From NCBI GenBank assembly GCA_022539475.1, contig VCMS01000078.1, positions 120,448 through 184,447 of the forward strand: a DNA stretch of 64,000 nucleotides, given 5' to 3'. A model generated the notes under the pieces. The model had not been told where the DNA came from, ran no database searches, and was given only the letters and a program-made list of their open reading frames with translations. The position numbers and the translations under genes were made by a program. Of the stretch, positions 42,771-53,645 are shown piece by piece. Numbering within the stretch: position 1 is the stretch's first letter; each line of letters begins with the position of its first letter. Origin of the DNA: Gracilaria domingensis. Its lineage: Eukaryota; Rhodophyta; Florideophyceae; Gracilariales; Gracilariaceae.

Positions 42771-43298
42771 ATGTCATTATGCGAGCAGCCCAAACAGAAT
42801 GACGTTGAGAGCGGCTTTTCACATGTGGTACCTTTGTCGATTCGAAGCAAAACATGCGAATCCGCCGCTGAGATTATCCGCAGGTCAGCTGCTACGATCG
42901 GAGAAGCACTGGACAAACTTACAATGTTGTCGAGCATCCCACGTCGCAGAGGTCGGCCGAGCAAATCCGTCATTGAACACCGCAACCGATTACAGACTCT
43001 GCGTGAACGACTGAATAGTGATATTGACAGACTGAGCACCGCGACTAGGAGAAAAGCAGCCACTGTAACAAGTGCCACAACATCGACTACAACCAGAACG
43101 GCCAAAACGGGGAAGAAAGGCTGTAAAGAACCAAGCGGAAGTGTGTTACAGGCAGATACTTCTCAGGAAACTGCTCAGGGAATTGATCAGGGAACTGAAA
43201 GCTCGTATCAAGTGTCAAAGCGAAGGAAGAAAACGAGTAGTACCACAAAAACAACAACTGTAACGTATATCGAATCATCGTCGTCCTCTAGCGAATGA
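42771..43298 (+). CDS. Hypothetical basic protein with AT-hook-like motif
   Basis: 175 codons. A helical segment (AAEIIRRSAATIGEALDKL) is followed by RRRGRPSKS, which resembles an AT-hook for minor-groove DNA binding, a short coiled-coil stretch and a Ser/Thr/Lys-rich tail. No family recognised. It may be a host gene or an exon of one continuing to 43946. Confidence 0.35.
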   Translation: MSLCEQPKQNDVESGFSHVVPLSIRSKTCESAAEIIRRSAATIGEALDKLTMLSSIPRRRGRPSKSVIEHRNRLQTLRERLNSDIDRLSTATRRKAATVTSATTSTTTRTAKTGKKGCKEPSGSVLQADTSQETAQGIDQGTESSYQVSKRRKKTSSTTKTTTVTYIESSSSSSE

Positions 43299-43399
43299 AA
43301 GAGAGCTAGGCATGTAGCGAAGAAACGCCAAAGGCGCCCAACAGCGATGGGAAGCTCGACCCGCGCAACGCGAAGCGACTGAGGAGTGGAACCAGCGCA

Positions 43400-43946
43400 A
43401 TGCTTACGACGGTAGGGACATTAACGAACAAAGCAGGGGGGGCGTCACCTCGAAAGAGGTCAGAGAATGCGCCCACAAGCTCGCTGCTCAAGGAAAGTGC
43501 AGAAAAGGAAAAGTGCGGTAAATCACTTTCGCGAGGTGATATCGATGACGACGACAGTGATGAGGACGATGAGAACGAAGGATGTGTAGATGATGACGAT
43601 GACGAGGACGAGGAGGAGAACGAAAGTGCGACTAGAGACAAAGCGGAAGGTGAACATGAATGCGAAAAGAACGACAAAAACATTATCCAGCAGGTAGAAG
43701 CCAAAGAAGGATGACAGGGATGAAAAGATCGAAAGTATGCACGACGAACTTGACGAACTGAAAGATCGCTTTCAGAAAGAAATCTACAGGGCGGCCGAAC
43801 TGGGGAAGGCATTGGATCTGGACATCAAAGCGCAGGTACCAAGTGCAGAGGAAGTGCAGAGCATGAAGAGTCGCATCGAAGGACTGAAACCGCAAGTGAA
43901 ATGTTTGCAGGCGACGATAGAACAAAACGAGGATCAGGTTCCATAA
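43400..43946 (+). pseudogene. Acidic and coiled-coil ORFs, frame-shifted
   Basis: 43400-43714 encodes an Asp/Glu-rich segment; the next frame, open around 43690-43946, encodes a coiled coil (MHDELDELKDRFQ, MKSRIEGLKPQV). A frame change near 43690 links them, so this is either one decayed gene or exons. Unknown function. The following 44000-44337 is also Lys/Glu-rich but not open. Confidence 0.3.
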
Positions 43947-44337
43947 AAAGATTCCGCGTTAGGAGGGCTGATCGCTAAGGTGAAAACCTGGAAGAAAGGC
44001 AGTGTCAAAGATGCAGCATGAAGAACGACAATAAGGGCGCTCAAGAAGTGGAAGCGAAGAAAGAGAGGAAGACAGACGTCGAGCGTCTCGAGGAAAGCGA
44101 AGAAAGCGAAGACCAGAACCGATATGCGAACAAAACTAGTGCGTAACTGAAGTGGGTTCTGCAGGTAAACCGACGCATGCAGCAGAAGATGATCTGGCTG
44201 CAAAGGTGAGAAGTGGATAATAACGAAATGCAAAATTCGATATGATGTAAAATAGTCTGATGAAACATAGTAAGTCTCCCTTCCACTTTTTCAAACGTAC
44301 AACGCAGTCGCTCAAGTACGCGAAAAGGCGACTGATC

Positions 44338-45338
44338 TGTGGAGCAAACACGATCCGGTAATCGGCGCAAGATGAATCTCATAATGAGCACTAACCCCCT
44401 TGGGTGACGTGGCGCACACTATGAATGGCACCCCCATTTCTTGGTTAATTTTTGGAAGAAGTTTCAGGAACCTCTGCGGGTAGATTTGGGAATTGGCTCT
44501 CGGACACGAGCGGTTGCTGGACTTCGTAGTCGACCTGTATTGTAGATACTCAAGGTGTACCCGCCGGGGTGTGCATAGGAACCCTGACACTGGTTTATAC
44601 ACGTTTTCGAACCTCGAGAGGTACACACCACAACTTTAGTTAGTAATAGCTTAATTCTTGGTAGATTCCTATATAGGCTTCTGCCATCTCGCCCTGGAGC
44701 CCACCAAGTAAACTCACCTGAGTCGTGTCCTATCTCCCAGGACCGGGCTATAGATATTGTTGCCTACGTAGGTTCACTACTCCTCGCGGAGGGAAACCAC
44801 GACTGGTCTCGACATATCTACCGCTCAGGGTCCTTAAGGAAGCCTACGCTTGCACCTACTGTTAGTTTCTTGCTATTGTTCCGATATCGGCTAACGTCGA
44901 GCGTCTTGGCCAAGGAGTGGCGTCGCTCTGGACACAGTCGCCTGGTTTAGGTACCGCTTCCGCCCCCGTACGGGTATTCTTTGGCCCCACTTTGGTACAT
45001 TCTGTTGGCACCACTGCGTGGTCGTCGCGCCGCTGTCGGCTCTGCTTCCGCCGGTTGGCACGGGCCGTAGCTCCGCTTCGTGGTCGGTTTCTGTGTACAC
45101 CGTCCACACGGTTGAGTGTTCGTGATCCCATCTCTTGGGCTCTATCTCGTCACCCACTTGGGCTCCGCTCCTTTCTCGGTTTCATCTCTGTAGGTATAGC
45201 CAGTCACCGTCTCCGGTTTTACACCCGGCTTGCTTCTCGCTTGAGCACGGACAGAGGGCTGTGTCGCTGAGACTGCCCATATAGGGAGCAGGACTCGGAC
45301 ATCCTGTGGATCATCGCCATTTCTGGGTTTGCTCTACA
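44338..45338 (+). repeat. 5' LTR of element B
   Basis: 1001 bp, TGTGGAGCAAAC...GTTTGCTCTACA. Differs from the 3' LTR by about one indel and a few substitutions. Confidence 0.95.
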
Positions 45339-45340
45339 TC

Positions 45341-45358
45341 TGGTCTCCCGACCTAGAA
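45341..45358 (+). other. Primer binding site, element B
   Basis: TGGTCTCCCGACCTAGAA two bases after the 5' LTR, the same as in element A apart from one base. Confidence 0.65.
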
Positions 45359-45549
45359 AGGTGTGAAGTCAGGAGGTACTCTAACGAGTTTAGAAGCTTG
45401 ATCGATTGGATTGCCCCCTCCGGAGATTGTACTCTAGTGCCCTCACCCCTTGGGTTCACTGGAAACAGTTTCTCGATCTACTCCGCGTATCGGTGATCTG
45501 GTGGGCTTTGGTAACCGTTCTTACTGGTTGTTGACCGGTAATCTGCAGT

Positions 45550-47709
45550 ATGCCGATATCAACTCGGACCTCCAGGCCTCGCTCCGTCAACTCGGCTAGC
45601 TCCGTTCCCACGGCTGCTTCCCGCGCACAGGCGCCTGCCCCGGAGGGAGATCCTAACCCAGAACTCACTCGATCCCGAGAAGCAACCCCGTTGGGTGAAG
45701 TACCTCAAGAGGCTGTTGTCCCCATGACCCCCGGAGCGGCAACACCGCCACCGGTAGTGGAGACACCGTCTTCAGCCTCTTTGGGAGCACAGACCCCGCT
45801 GGCGATACGAAGTCTAAGAGCCAGGATGGACAATGCTGACATTGCCCATAGGGACCTCAAAGAGGGCGTGGAGGATCTTAGACAGACTTTGGAACACGGC
45901 CAAGTTAGGGAAGTCTCAGGAGATATTCGCCTTCTGAGGCAGGAAATGAATTTCTTCTTAGAACGTTTTGGGACCCCGCAGGTTTTTGTTGACGACTACC
46001 GACAAACGGTTCAAGAATCTCTCATCGAGCGGCAACGATTACAAGCCAGGTTGGACAATCTGGAAGCAATTATCCGAATGGATGAAGATTTAGGAGCCGC
46101 GGAACGGAACAAATCCGAGTCGGAAGCCTCGGTACGTCGTTCCGATAAGCGGAGTCGCCGGAAGCCTAAGAAAGAGTCGCGCCATTACTCGGATTCATCT
46201 GATTTTGATTCCGATAGTAGCTCGGCTAGCTCGTCATCCTCGTCATCTTCCGATTCCTCGGCTAGTGACTATCATAAGAGTTCCCGTTCTACTCGGTCCA
46301 AGGCTACTCATTCCACTGTTAGAGCTATTCGCACCCGCAAAAAGGGAAAGAGCCACCCTGGCCTAAAGGAGATCAAACCAGCGAATCCGTTGTATCGGAA
46401 ATTGCTTTCGTACCGTTGTTATCGGTTACAGAACACTGCGTCGTCAAGGGCCTCTAGAGGCACTGGAAAAGTTAGGGACTACATCCGTAGACTCGGCGTT
46501 ACACTCAACAAGAAAGAGTTTACAGGAGAGGACCCAATCATCTTGCTAGATTCCCTCGCGAGGTATCTTCAAGAAGCGGATATCCTCGGTATGAGTGAGG
46601 GACAGGCGTTTATAACCCTCCCGTATTTCCTAAAAGGATTGGCAGAAGATCAGTTCAACTCCGCACGCGGATCCTTGACAGCCCCTGATGAGGGTGGAGT
46701 CACTTGTTGGCCCGAAGCGGTTCATTACCTTCTCAGGTCATACGCCACTGGTCACGCCATCCAAAAGGCTACCACAGCCCTGAGGGAGACGAAGCAACGC
46801 CCGGATGAAGACGAAACGGCTTATTCAACGCGCCTGAACAAAGCCTTTCACCGTTGCGGTAATGTACATCCTTCTCAGGGGAGATGTTCCATATTTGTTG
46901 ATGGATTGGATCCCGCAATTAGGGCACTTGTCGCCCGACATAGGGAAGAGAAGAGGCGAGTTTCCTACCTAGAGCTCATACAGTATGCCCAGGCAGAAGG
47001 AGACACACTCCGTGCACGGAGCTCTTCTCGATCTAAATCCCGAAGGGTCCTCTTCGCCGAGAAATCGGATTCTTCACTATCCCGTAGCCGTAGGAATCAC
47101 TCCAGTATTGGCCATGATAATGTGAACCTCGTAGGTACTGAACTTGAGTCGATTGGCACATCGGACCTTCCCTCGACATCGGCACCGTCTTCAAACACTG
47201 ACCCGGCGTTATACGCTCAGGAAAGCCGAGTTCCGGCAGCTCCGATACCCTTTTCGGGTCGCAACATGAGGTTCAATCGCCCTAGATGGAGGGATACTGC
47301 TCCGCAAGGTCGTACGGACTTTCACCCGCACGACAACCCGACCCCGGTGATCTGTTACGAGTGTTACCAATTTGGTCATATCTCAACACAGTGCACGTTC
47401 CCTCAGCGGGAGAGGTCAAAAATTATCGCTCAGTATGAGTCGCTCTCACGAGAGAATCAGGCTCGTGTTCCGAGAACATCCTATGAAGTGGCCAAGTTTG
47501 CATTGACCCTTTATCAGGGAAATGGAGGAACCAACGTTGCTGTACTTAATCATACATCGGCCCAACCTTCGGTGGAACGACACATACCCGCGAACGGGAA
47601 TCAACTCGATGCCCAGGACGGGAATCGCCCGCAACAGGCCGTACTTGCTCCGAAAAACTATTCTTGGGAGTCTCCCCGGTGGGAGGGGCGTCTTCTGAGC
47701 CGAATGTGA
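45550..47709 (+). CDS. gag: Gag of element B
   Basis: 719 codons, homologous to gag of A along its length: Pro/Ser/Thr-rich N-terminus, coiled coil (about 90-180), basic and poly-Ser region, gag core (ILGMSEGQAFITLPYF, IFVDGLDPAIRALVAR), CCHC knuckle CYECYQFGHISTQC near residue 603. It runs through the slippery site at 47652-47658; the last 17 codons overlap the start of protease. Confidence 0.9.
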   Translation: MPISTRTSRPRSVNSASSVPTAASRAQAPAPEGDPNPELTRSREATPLGEVPQEAVVPMTPGAATPPPVVETPSSASLGAQTPLAIRSLRARMDNADIAHRDLKEGVEDLRQTLEHGQVREVSGDIRLLRQEMNFFLERFGTPQVFVDDYRQTVQESLIERQRLQARLDNLEAIIRMDEDLGAAERNKSESEASVRRSDKRSRRKPKKESRHYSDSSDFDSDSSSASSSSSSSSDSSASDYHKSSRSTRSKATHSTVRAIRTRKKGKSHPGLKEIKPANPLYRKLLSYRCYRLQNTASSRASRGTGKVRDYIRRLGVTLNKKEFTGEDPIILLDSLARYLQEADILGMSEGQAFITLPYFLKGLAEDQFNSARGSLTAPDEGGVTCWPEAVHYLLRSYATGHAIQKATTALRETKQRPDEDETAYSTRLNKAFHRCGNVHPSQGRCSIFVDGLDPAIRALVARHREEKRRVSYLELIQYAQAEGDTLRARSSSRSKSRRVLFAEKSDSSLSRSRRNHSSIGHDNVNLVGTELESIGTSDLPSTSAPSSNTDPALYAQESRVPAAPIPFSGRNMRFNRPRWRDTAPQGRTDFHPHDNPTPVICYECYQFGHISTQCTFPQRERSKIIAQYESLSRENQARVPRTSYEVAKFALTLYQGNGGTNVAVLNHTSAQPSVERHIPANGNQLDAQDGNRPQQAVLAPKNYSWESPRWEGRLLSRM
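47652..47658 (+). promoter_or_regulatory. Candidate -1 ribosomal frameshift site, element B
   Basis: G AAA AAC in the gag frame, followed by GGGA..TCCC and CTCCC-CGGT-GGGAG stems (47666-47685). Protease is in the -1 frame. Same heptamer and phase as in element A. Confidence 0.65.
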
Positions 47710-49778
47710 AGACGCCCGAAGCGCCTTTGCTTCACTCCCCGGTCGTTAGAATCCTTACGAGGACGATGGCTGCCACAGACGTGGATTCAAAACACTGTAG
47801 TGTTTTACGTCGCCCGTGGATGCGGTCCCGCAACCTCCGCATCCCGGATCGAATCCTTGTTATGGCGAAAAGAAATTACAAGGTGTATGCCGATCTCGGC
47901 CTTTCCGCCCAATATATGGTTCGTCAATTCGCAGTCCTAGACACAGGCGCCGCCCCCAACTTAATCCATCGGAGGCTAATACCGCCCGCACTTCGGGAAA
48001 CAATTCGTTTTGGTCCAGCATTGGATATCGCTGATGCGTACAATAATCCGAATCGAACGGCAGGCTACATAGCTCTCTTGGTGAGATTAGGAACCTGTTT
48101 GGTTAAAATCGACTTTGTCGTCTGCGACTCAATAGCAGCTCCGATCATTCTCGGCTGTGACTTTTGCGACCGCTTCGTGGAAGCAATCCGTCCGCGGAAA
48201 CGAGAGGTGGACATGGCGGATGGTTCCGTGTTGCCGATTGTTCGCAGACTTTTCAGAGCTGCTACGCAGAAACATGTCCCGTTACCGGTCGCCCAAAAAG
48301 CAGCCAAAGATGACATGGAGTCTACGAAGTTACGAGTCCTCAAAACCGTACCACTTCCGCCTGAGTCCCAGGTATGGATTCATGTTACCACCAAACACTA
48401 TGGTCTTCATATTGTACAACCGTTGCCGGCTCTCTATGAACAGCGCCAAATAGCCTTGGCTAATGGAGTCGTTATGATTCAACCGAATGAACCTTTCAAG
48501 GTAATGATCGCCAATTTTGGCAGAACCACCCAGTGGTTAGTCAAGAACCAAGTTGTTGGCTCGGTGCTACCGCACCCTGCCGCGGTGATCCCTACTAAGA
48601 TCCCCATTGGGACGGTTCTCGGAGTATCTGACCCTAAGGAGGGGGAGGAGACTGTTGATTCGCATGAGTTGGTCGCTACGGAGGTCACCGAAGAATCGGG
48701 TTCAGATAATCCGAAACCTTCAGAGGTCAACCCTGTGCCGCCGGGCAGTGAACAGACGGATCCTGTTGAGGAGTTAATGAAGCTCAATCTGGAGCATGTG
48801 CCGGAATCCCATCGGGAGAAGCTTCGCGGGATGTTGCGCGAGTTTACGCCCATGTGGGATGGAACTCTGGGAACTATCAATATCACGGAACATTGCATTG
48901 ATCTACTTCCGAATACTCGGCCCATTTCTCAGCACCCTTACAGCGCAGGACCGAAGGCTCGGGAAGAAGAGAAAGCTCAAGTGGAGAAGATGCTGCGCGC
49001 TGGCGTCATCGAACCCGCCCAAGCCTCGTGTGCATCACCAGTAGTGCTGGTTCCGAAACCGGATGGCTCTTGGAGATTCTGTATGGATTACCGAAAGTTA
49101 AATACGGTCACTGTGAAGGATGTATATCCGATACCCCGGATGGATGAATATATCGATTCTCTAGGGAGCGCTAATGTATTCACCACCCTGGATGCTAATT
49201 GGGGATATTGGCAGGTGCCCATCAGGGAAGCAGACAAGGACAAGACAGCATTTGTATGCCACCAAGGTCTGTACCGTTTCCGGAGAATGCCCTTTGGGTT
49301 AACCAATGCCCCCGCAACGTTCCAACGAGCGGTGGATATCCTCCTCGCAAGGTTTAAATGGACTACATGCTTGGTGTCCCTAGACGACATTGTCGTGTTC
49401 TCCAACAATCTGGACGACCATCTAGCCCACGTAAGGGATGTTATGCGAGTAGTACTGCGTGACGCAGAAGTAACGTTGAAACTCAAGAAGTGTGAGTTCT
49501 TCACCGAATCGGTTAAATACCTGGGACATATTATCCGCCCCGGAAAACTGTCAATCGATGAAGTACGGGTCAAATCTTTGAAGGAGGCGAAGCACCCGAC
49601 CACTCAGACGGAGTTACGATCCTTTTTAGGCTTATGTAACGTGTATCGGCGATTTGTTCCGAGCTTTGCGGACATACCGTCACCGCTGAACAAACTCCTA
49701 ACGAAAGGACAGCCAGTCGATTGGAGCCCTTTGGGGATGCAGAAGCGTCCGCCTTCGCAGCATTGGTTGATGCAGTAA
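47664..49778 (+). pseudogene. pol: Protease and RT of element B
   Basis: 704 codons, with protease and RT in one frame, unlike A. Retropepsin FAVLDTGAAPNLIH and IILGCDFCDRF. RT has FCMDYRKLNTV, TTLDANWGYWQV, and SLDDIVVFSN where the usual box is YLDD, so the Tyr before the catalytic Asp pair is Ser (about 49376-49387). The connection domain ends at a frameshift near 49720, next to GQPV; RNase H continues in the next ORF. Confidence 0.9.
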
Positions 49779-51817
49779 CCTCTCCGCTAATCTTGGCCTT
49801 ACCGAAGCCCGGGTTGCCATATGAAGTTGACACGGATGCTAGTGCGAACCAGGTTGGTTGTGCGTTGTTTCAGACCGACGAGAACGGTGAACGACACCCC
49901 ATCGGATACTGGTCAAGGTCACTGAACGTTCACGAAAGTAACTACTCGGTTTCCGAAAAAGAATGCCTCGCAGTAGTGTGGGCCTTGTCCACACTCAGGC
50001 CCTACTTAATGGGAACCCATTTCCGGGTGCATACTGATCATGCGTGCCTACGTTGGCTCATGGAAATCACCGAACCTTCGAGACGTTTAATGCGATGGAG
50101 ACTCCGATTGTCGGAATTCGACTTTGAAGTAGTCTATAAGAAAGGCCCCCTTAACTTACAGGCGGACGCCTTATCCCGTCTGGGTACATTAGCAGAAGCA
50201 GAGCCTACGGAGGACACTGATATACCATGTTTTATGGTTGGAAACCTGGAAGGAGAAACTGAGATCCTATCGGATGATGTGTGTGATGACATACTCACCA
50301 CACAAACGGTCGAACCGACACCCGGTTCATTCATACCCATTACTCCAGAGGAGATGATAAGGGAACAGCAAACGGACCCTTTTTGCACCCAGGTGCGAGC
50401 CCGTTTGAACGGTGGATACAGAATACCTTTTGAGGTTTATGATCAAGGATACCTCGTGAGGATGGTAGAATCTCGACCACAGGGGGTAGTACCACACTCC
50501 CTGCAGAGTCCTGTACTTCACTTGTCACACTACGTGAAGTTAGGAGCCCATCCGGGAGGTCGGAAACTGTATCTCACCTTGCGAAAGGACTTCTATTGGC
50601 CCGCTATGGCGTTTGACTGCTACGCGGTTCGTCGCTCCTGCCAGGACTGCGCCAAGAATGACATTAAACTCCGTAAGTACTCGAAGGAGTTGAAGCTATT
50701 CCCTGCGCGGGCACCACTTGAATTCGTCGCCATCGACATCTTGGGAGAACTCATCAAGACCCCCAGGGGTAATCAATATCTGTTGGTCATAACCGACAGA
50801 TTCTTCAAGTTGGTCAGGACAGTTCCGCTTAAACGGATCACCGCTGCTGCAGTGGCACAAGCCTTTGTGACCCACTGGGTGTTTGTCTATGGACCGCCGG
50901 TACAGCTACTATCCGATAACGGCTCACAATTCACATCTAAGTTCTTTCAAGACGTGTGCCGGATCCTGGACATAAGGAACTTGTTTGTAATTAAATATCA
51001 TCCCCAGGCGAATGGGCAGGTGGAAAGATTTAACCGAACTATACTCGGGACTTTGAGATCCTATGTCGCGGATCACCCCAAAACTTGGGACCTGTATACA
51101 GACGCAATAACATACGCGTACAACACCCAGGTTCATAGGGTAACGTCATTATCACCATTCGAGTTGGTACTTTCGCGAATACCGCCACCACTGGCAATCG
51201 AAGCGCAGCCAAAATTGGATACGTTCCCCTCACCGAGTATGTATCGGGAAGCATGGAAACAATGGCTTACCAAGTTGGTACCTATCGCTCGGCGCTCAAT
51301 GGAGAAAGCGCAGCTATCCTACAAACGGCACTTCGATAGCCGAATACGGAGACCGTTGCCTCAATTGAGAGAAGGAGACCACGTGTCCCTCCGTAAGGAG
51401 TACGACAATCCTGAAAAGGAACGACGCCACAAGTTATCGCCAATCGCGAGTGGACCCTACCGAGTAGTTTCCCTACAGGGCAACACCGTCGTACTGGACA
51501 TTAACAACCAGCACGAGCGGGTCTCCCGCGATTGCGTCTACCGCGCCCCGAGTCCTCTCCAGGAAGTCGTCTCAACACCGGTACCCGGGAACCCTGAAGC
51601 TGCTACGCAGGACGACGCTGCACGCTCGGAGAACACTGTTCACCGACCTTCGGTTCTTCCTCACCCGCAGCGCGGTCTTTCTGACCTATCTGAAGTCTCA
51701 GAGGCATTCAAAGGTAACCCTACTCTCTCTCGGGCTACTCCTACCAACTCAATTAGAGTTCACCCACCGCACTCGGTTATCTCTGACGCTGACGTATCGC
51801 ACCCTAAGGAGGGGTAG
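49721..51817 (+). pseudogene. pol: RNase H and integrase of element B
   Basis: 698 codons. RNase H VDTDASANQVGCALF, EKECLAVVWA, HTDHACLRWL. Integrase zinc finger, core FVAIDILGELI, LLSDNGSQFT, ANGQVERFNRT, and a C-terminal region with LPHPQRGL. Highly similar to A. The beginning (PFGDAEAS) joins the RT frame by a one-base shift. The Pro/Ser/Thr-rich tail probably continues in another frame at 51839-52045. Confidence 0.92.
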
Positions 51818-53046
51818 GAAGCTGGAAATCGCTCTCGCATGTCGGCCGCTCCGGCATCGTCAACACCCAACCGAGGCGCACGGTCACCGGCAGGGATAGA
51901 AGCCCAAGCTGGGAGTCGGAACGCTAACGCGACAACCCGCACAGTAATCGCCGACCCGGCCAGAACCACCGCCAGTACGGAAGGAAGAACCCAGGAAGGG
52001 GAAGAAGCAGCTCAGGTTAGCAAGCCCGTTGGGGATCCGTCCTAACCCATGGATCGCAGCGCAACGCGACCGCGTAATGGGCAAGGTTCCGAGAGAACGG
52101 CGAAAGCAGTTTCAGCGGACCCACTCATGGGGTAAACGGATAAGAATCCCAAAGGGAGCAGCCTGTAGCAGGCAAATGAAGCTGGAGACACTGGAAGTTG
52201 AAGCCGGAAAGCCGGAAGAAGAAGGCAGAAGTAACCCCATAGGGCAAGAATGAAGCACACAGGACTGCAAGTGCGGCGCCCGAAATAACGGTGTAAAATC
52301 AACGTCCGTGGCGTGCATACGCCCAGGCGGGAGATAGGAGAATTGGTAACCGTAATCACGTGCCGTGGCGAGCGCCTGGAACGTGCCACCCCGTGGCCGT
52401 TCACCGGTTTCAGGCAATGTGTTGAACCGTTTTCGGTACGTGTGACGCACCCCAGCGAAAACTCGTGCCATCAAATTTAATTCGAATATCATATGATTTG
52501 CAATTCTTGCTCGTTCAATTTTCATCTGGCAAGTCGTGCGTCATTACTTCTTCGTTGCTTCAAAATCCATCAAAATTCTATTGAGATTAATTTTTCTAAA
52601 AAATTTAATCCATTGAAAATGCCTTGAGCATCAAAGAAAAAGTGCTTAGATATAGAAAAGTCAATTAATATTCAATGACGGAAAGTTCTGCCTGGGCACG
52701 CACCCTCACGCCCAGCCAATGAAGATGGATGGCAACTCGCCGTGGCCCGGCAATCCGCCACCCTGCTCAGTGAGCGTGTTTGCAAGCTTCTCCGTCACAA
52801 CGGCTTCTCCCCGTCGAAGAAGACACGACACTCGAATTCGAGACGCGACCGTTAGTCGGCCTGTCGCCCTTCGGGCAAGAGACACGAAAAGCCGAACTCG
52901 GAAGTTACCGCATCTCCGGTCACAACGGCAGTTGCCATCGTGGTGACCCCACGCAGCGTCTCCGAGATCGGATTGTACCTGAGTATCCCCTTGTACTCAT
53001 CGGAGTAAAAGCCTACGCGAGCCCGATGGCGGGAAGAACCGAAGCG
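51818..53046 (+). other. Spacer between pol and chromodomain ORF (element B)
   Basis: 51839-52045 resembles the Ala/Thr-rich C-terminus of pol in A, in a shifted frame. The rest (52050-53040) includes an AT-rich stretch (52440-52680) with no recognisable domain. The frame of the chromodomain ORF is open from 52780 without known motifs. Confidence 0.4.
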
Positions 53047-53274
53047 ATGTCCGAAGACGGAGAGGACCTTTTCGAGTTCGTCATCGACCGCATCGTGAAG
53101 CACGACTATGCCCACGACGGGACGCTACTCTACCGAATCCGTTGGTACGGCTACTCCCCAGCGGACGACACATGGGAGCCTATTGAGCACCTTCCGAGGT
53201 CAAAGGTAATCTCATACCACCGCCGGACCCGGACGAAACTCCCCACAACCCTGGAAAATGCCCAGGTGGGTTAG
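53047..53274 (+). CDS. Free-standing chromodomain protein, element B
   Basis: 75 codons from the ATG at 53047, chosen because it aligns with the only ATG of the copy in A; the frame is open to 52780. Chromodomain motifs FEFVIDRIVKH, RIRWYGYSPADDTWEP, IEHLPRSKVISYH. Both copies end in NAQVG or QAQVG. Same strand as pol, about 1.2 kb after it. Probable targeting or chromatin-binding factor, by analogy with chromodomain integrases. Confidence 0.8.
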   Translation: MSEDGEDLFEFVIDRIVKHDYAHDGTLLYRIRWYGYSPADDTWEPIEHLPRSKVISYHRRTRTKLPTTLENAQVG

Positions 53275-53645
53275 ACCGTCACCGGTAGACTACTGTGGTG
53301 AGCGTCACCGCTCCGCGGTTAGTTGGAAAGGACTCTGAGGAGTATAGAAGAAGGAGCTCCTCTATGTATATTAGGAGAGAAGAACTGTAACACCGAACTG
53401 TCGGTTCAGTACCGTCACACGGTGTTGCCACGAAGTAGAAGTGGAAGAAGATCTAAGAAGCGCCACGTATGGCTAAAAAGTATCCTGGAAAGGAAGCGAA
53501 GATGAAGATGAAGCTCGCAGTCGAGAAGATGAAGATGAAGAAGCCTCACAGAGGACTAGCGGAAGGAAGGTACCCCTAATGGGTTTAATTTACTCGAAGA
53601 AGTCGCGAGCTACAGCGGAAGCCACCGCTACTCGGTGTGATCCCA
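53275..53645. other. Convergent intergenic region with short hairpins (element B)
   Basis: Between the chromodomain stop and the end of the antisense gene. Short stems with CCG/CGG arms: near 53275, 53394 (ACCGAACTGTCGGT) and 53421 (ACCGTCACACGGT). Counterpart of 3052-3441 in element A. Confidence 0.45.
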
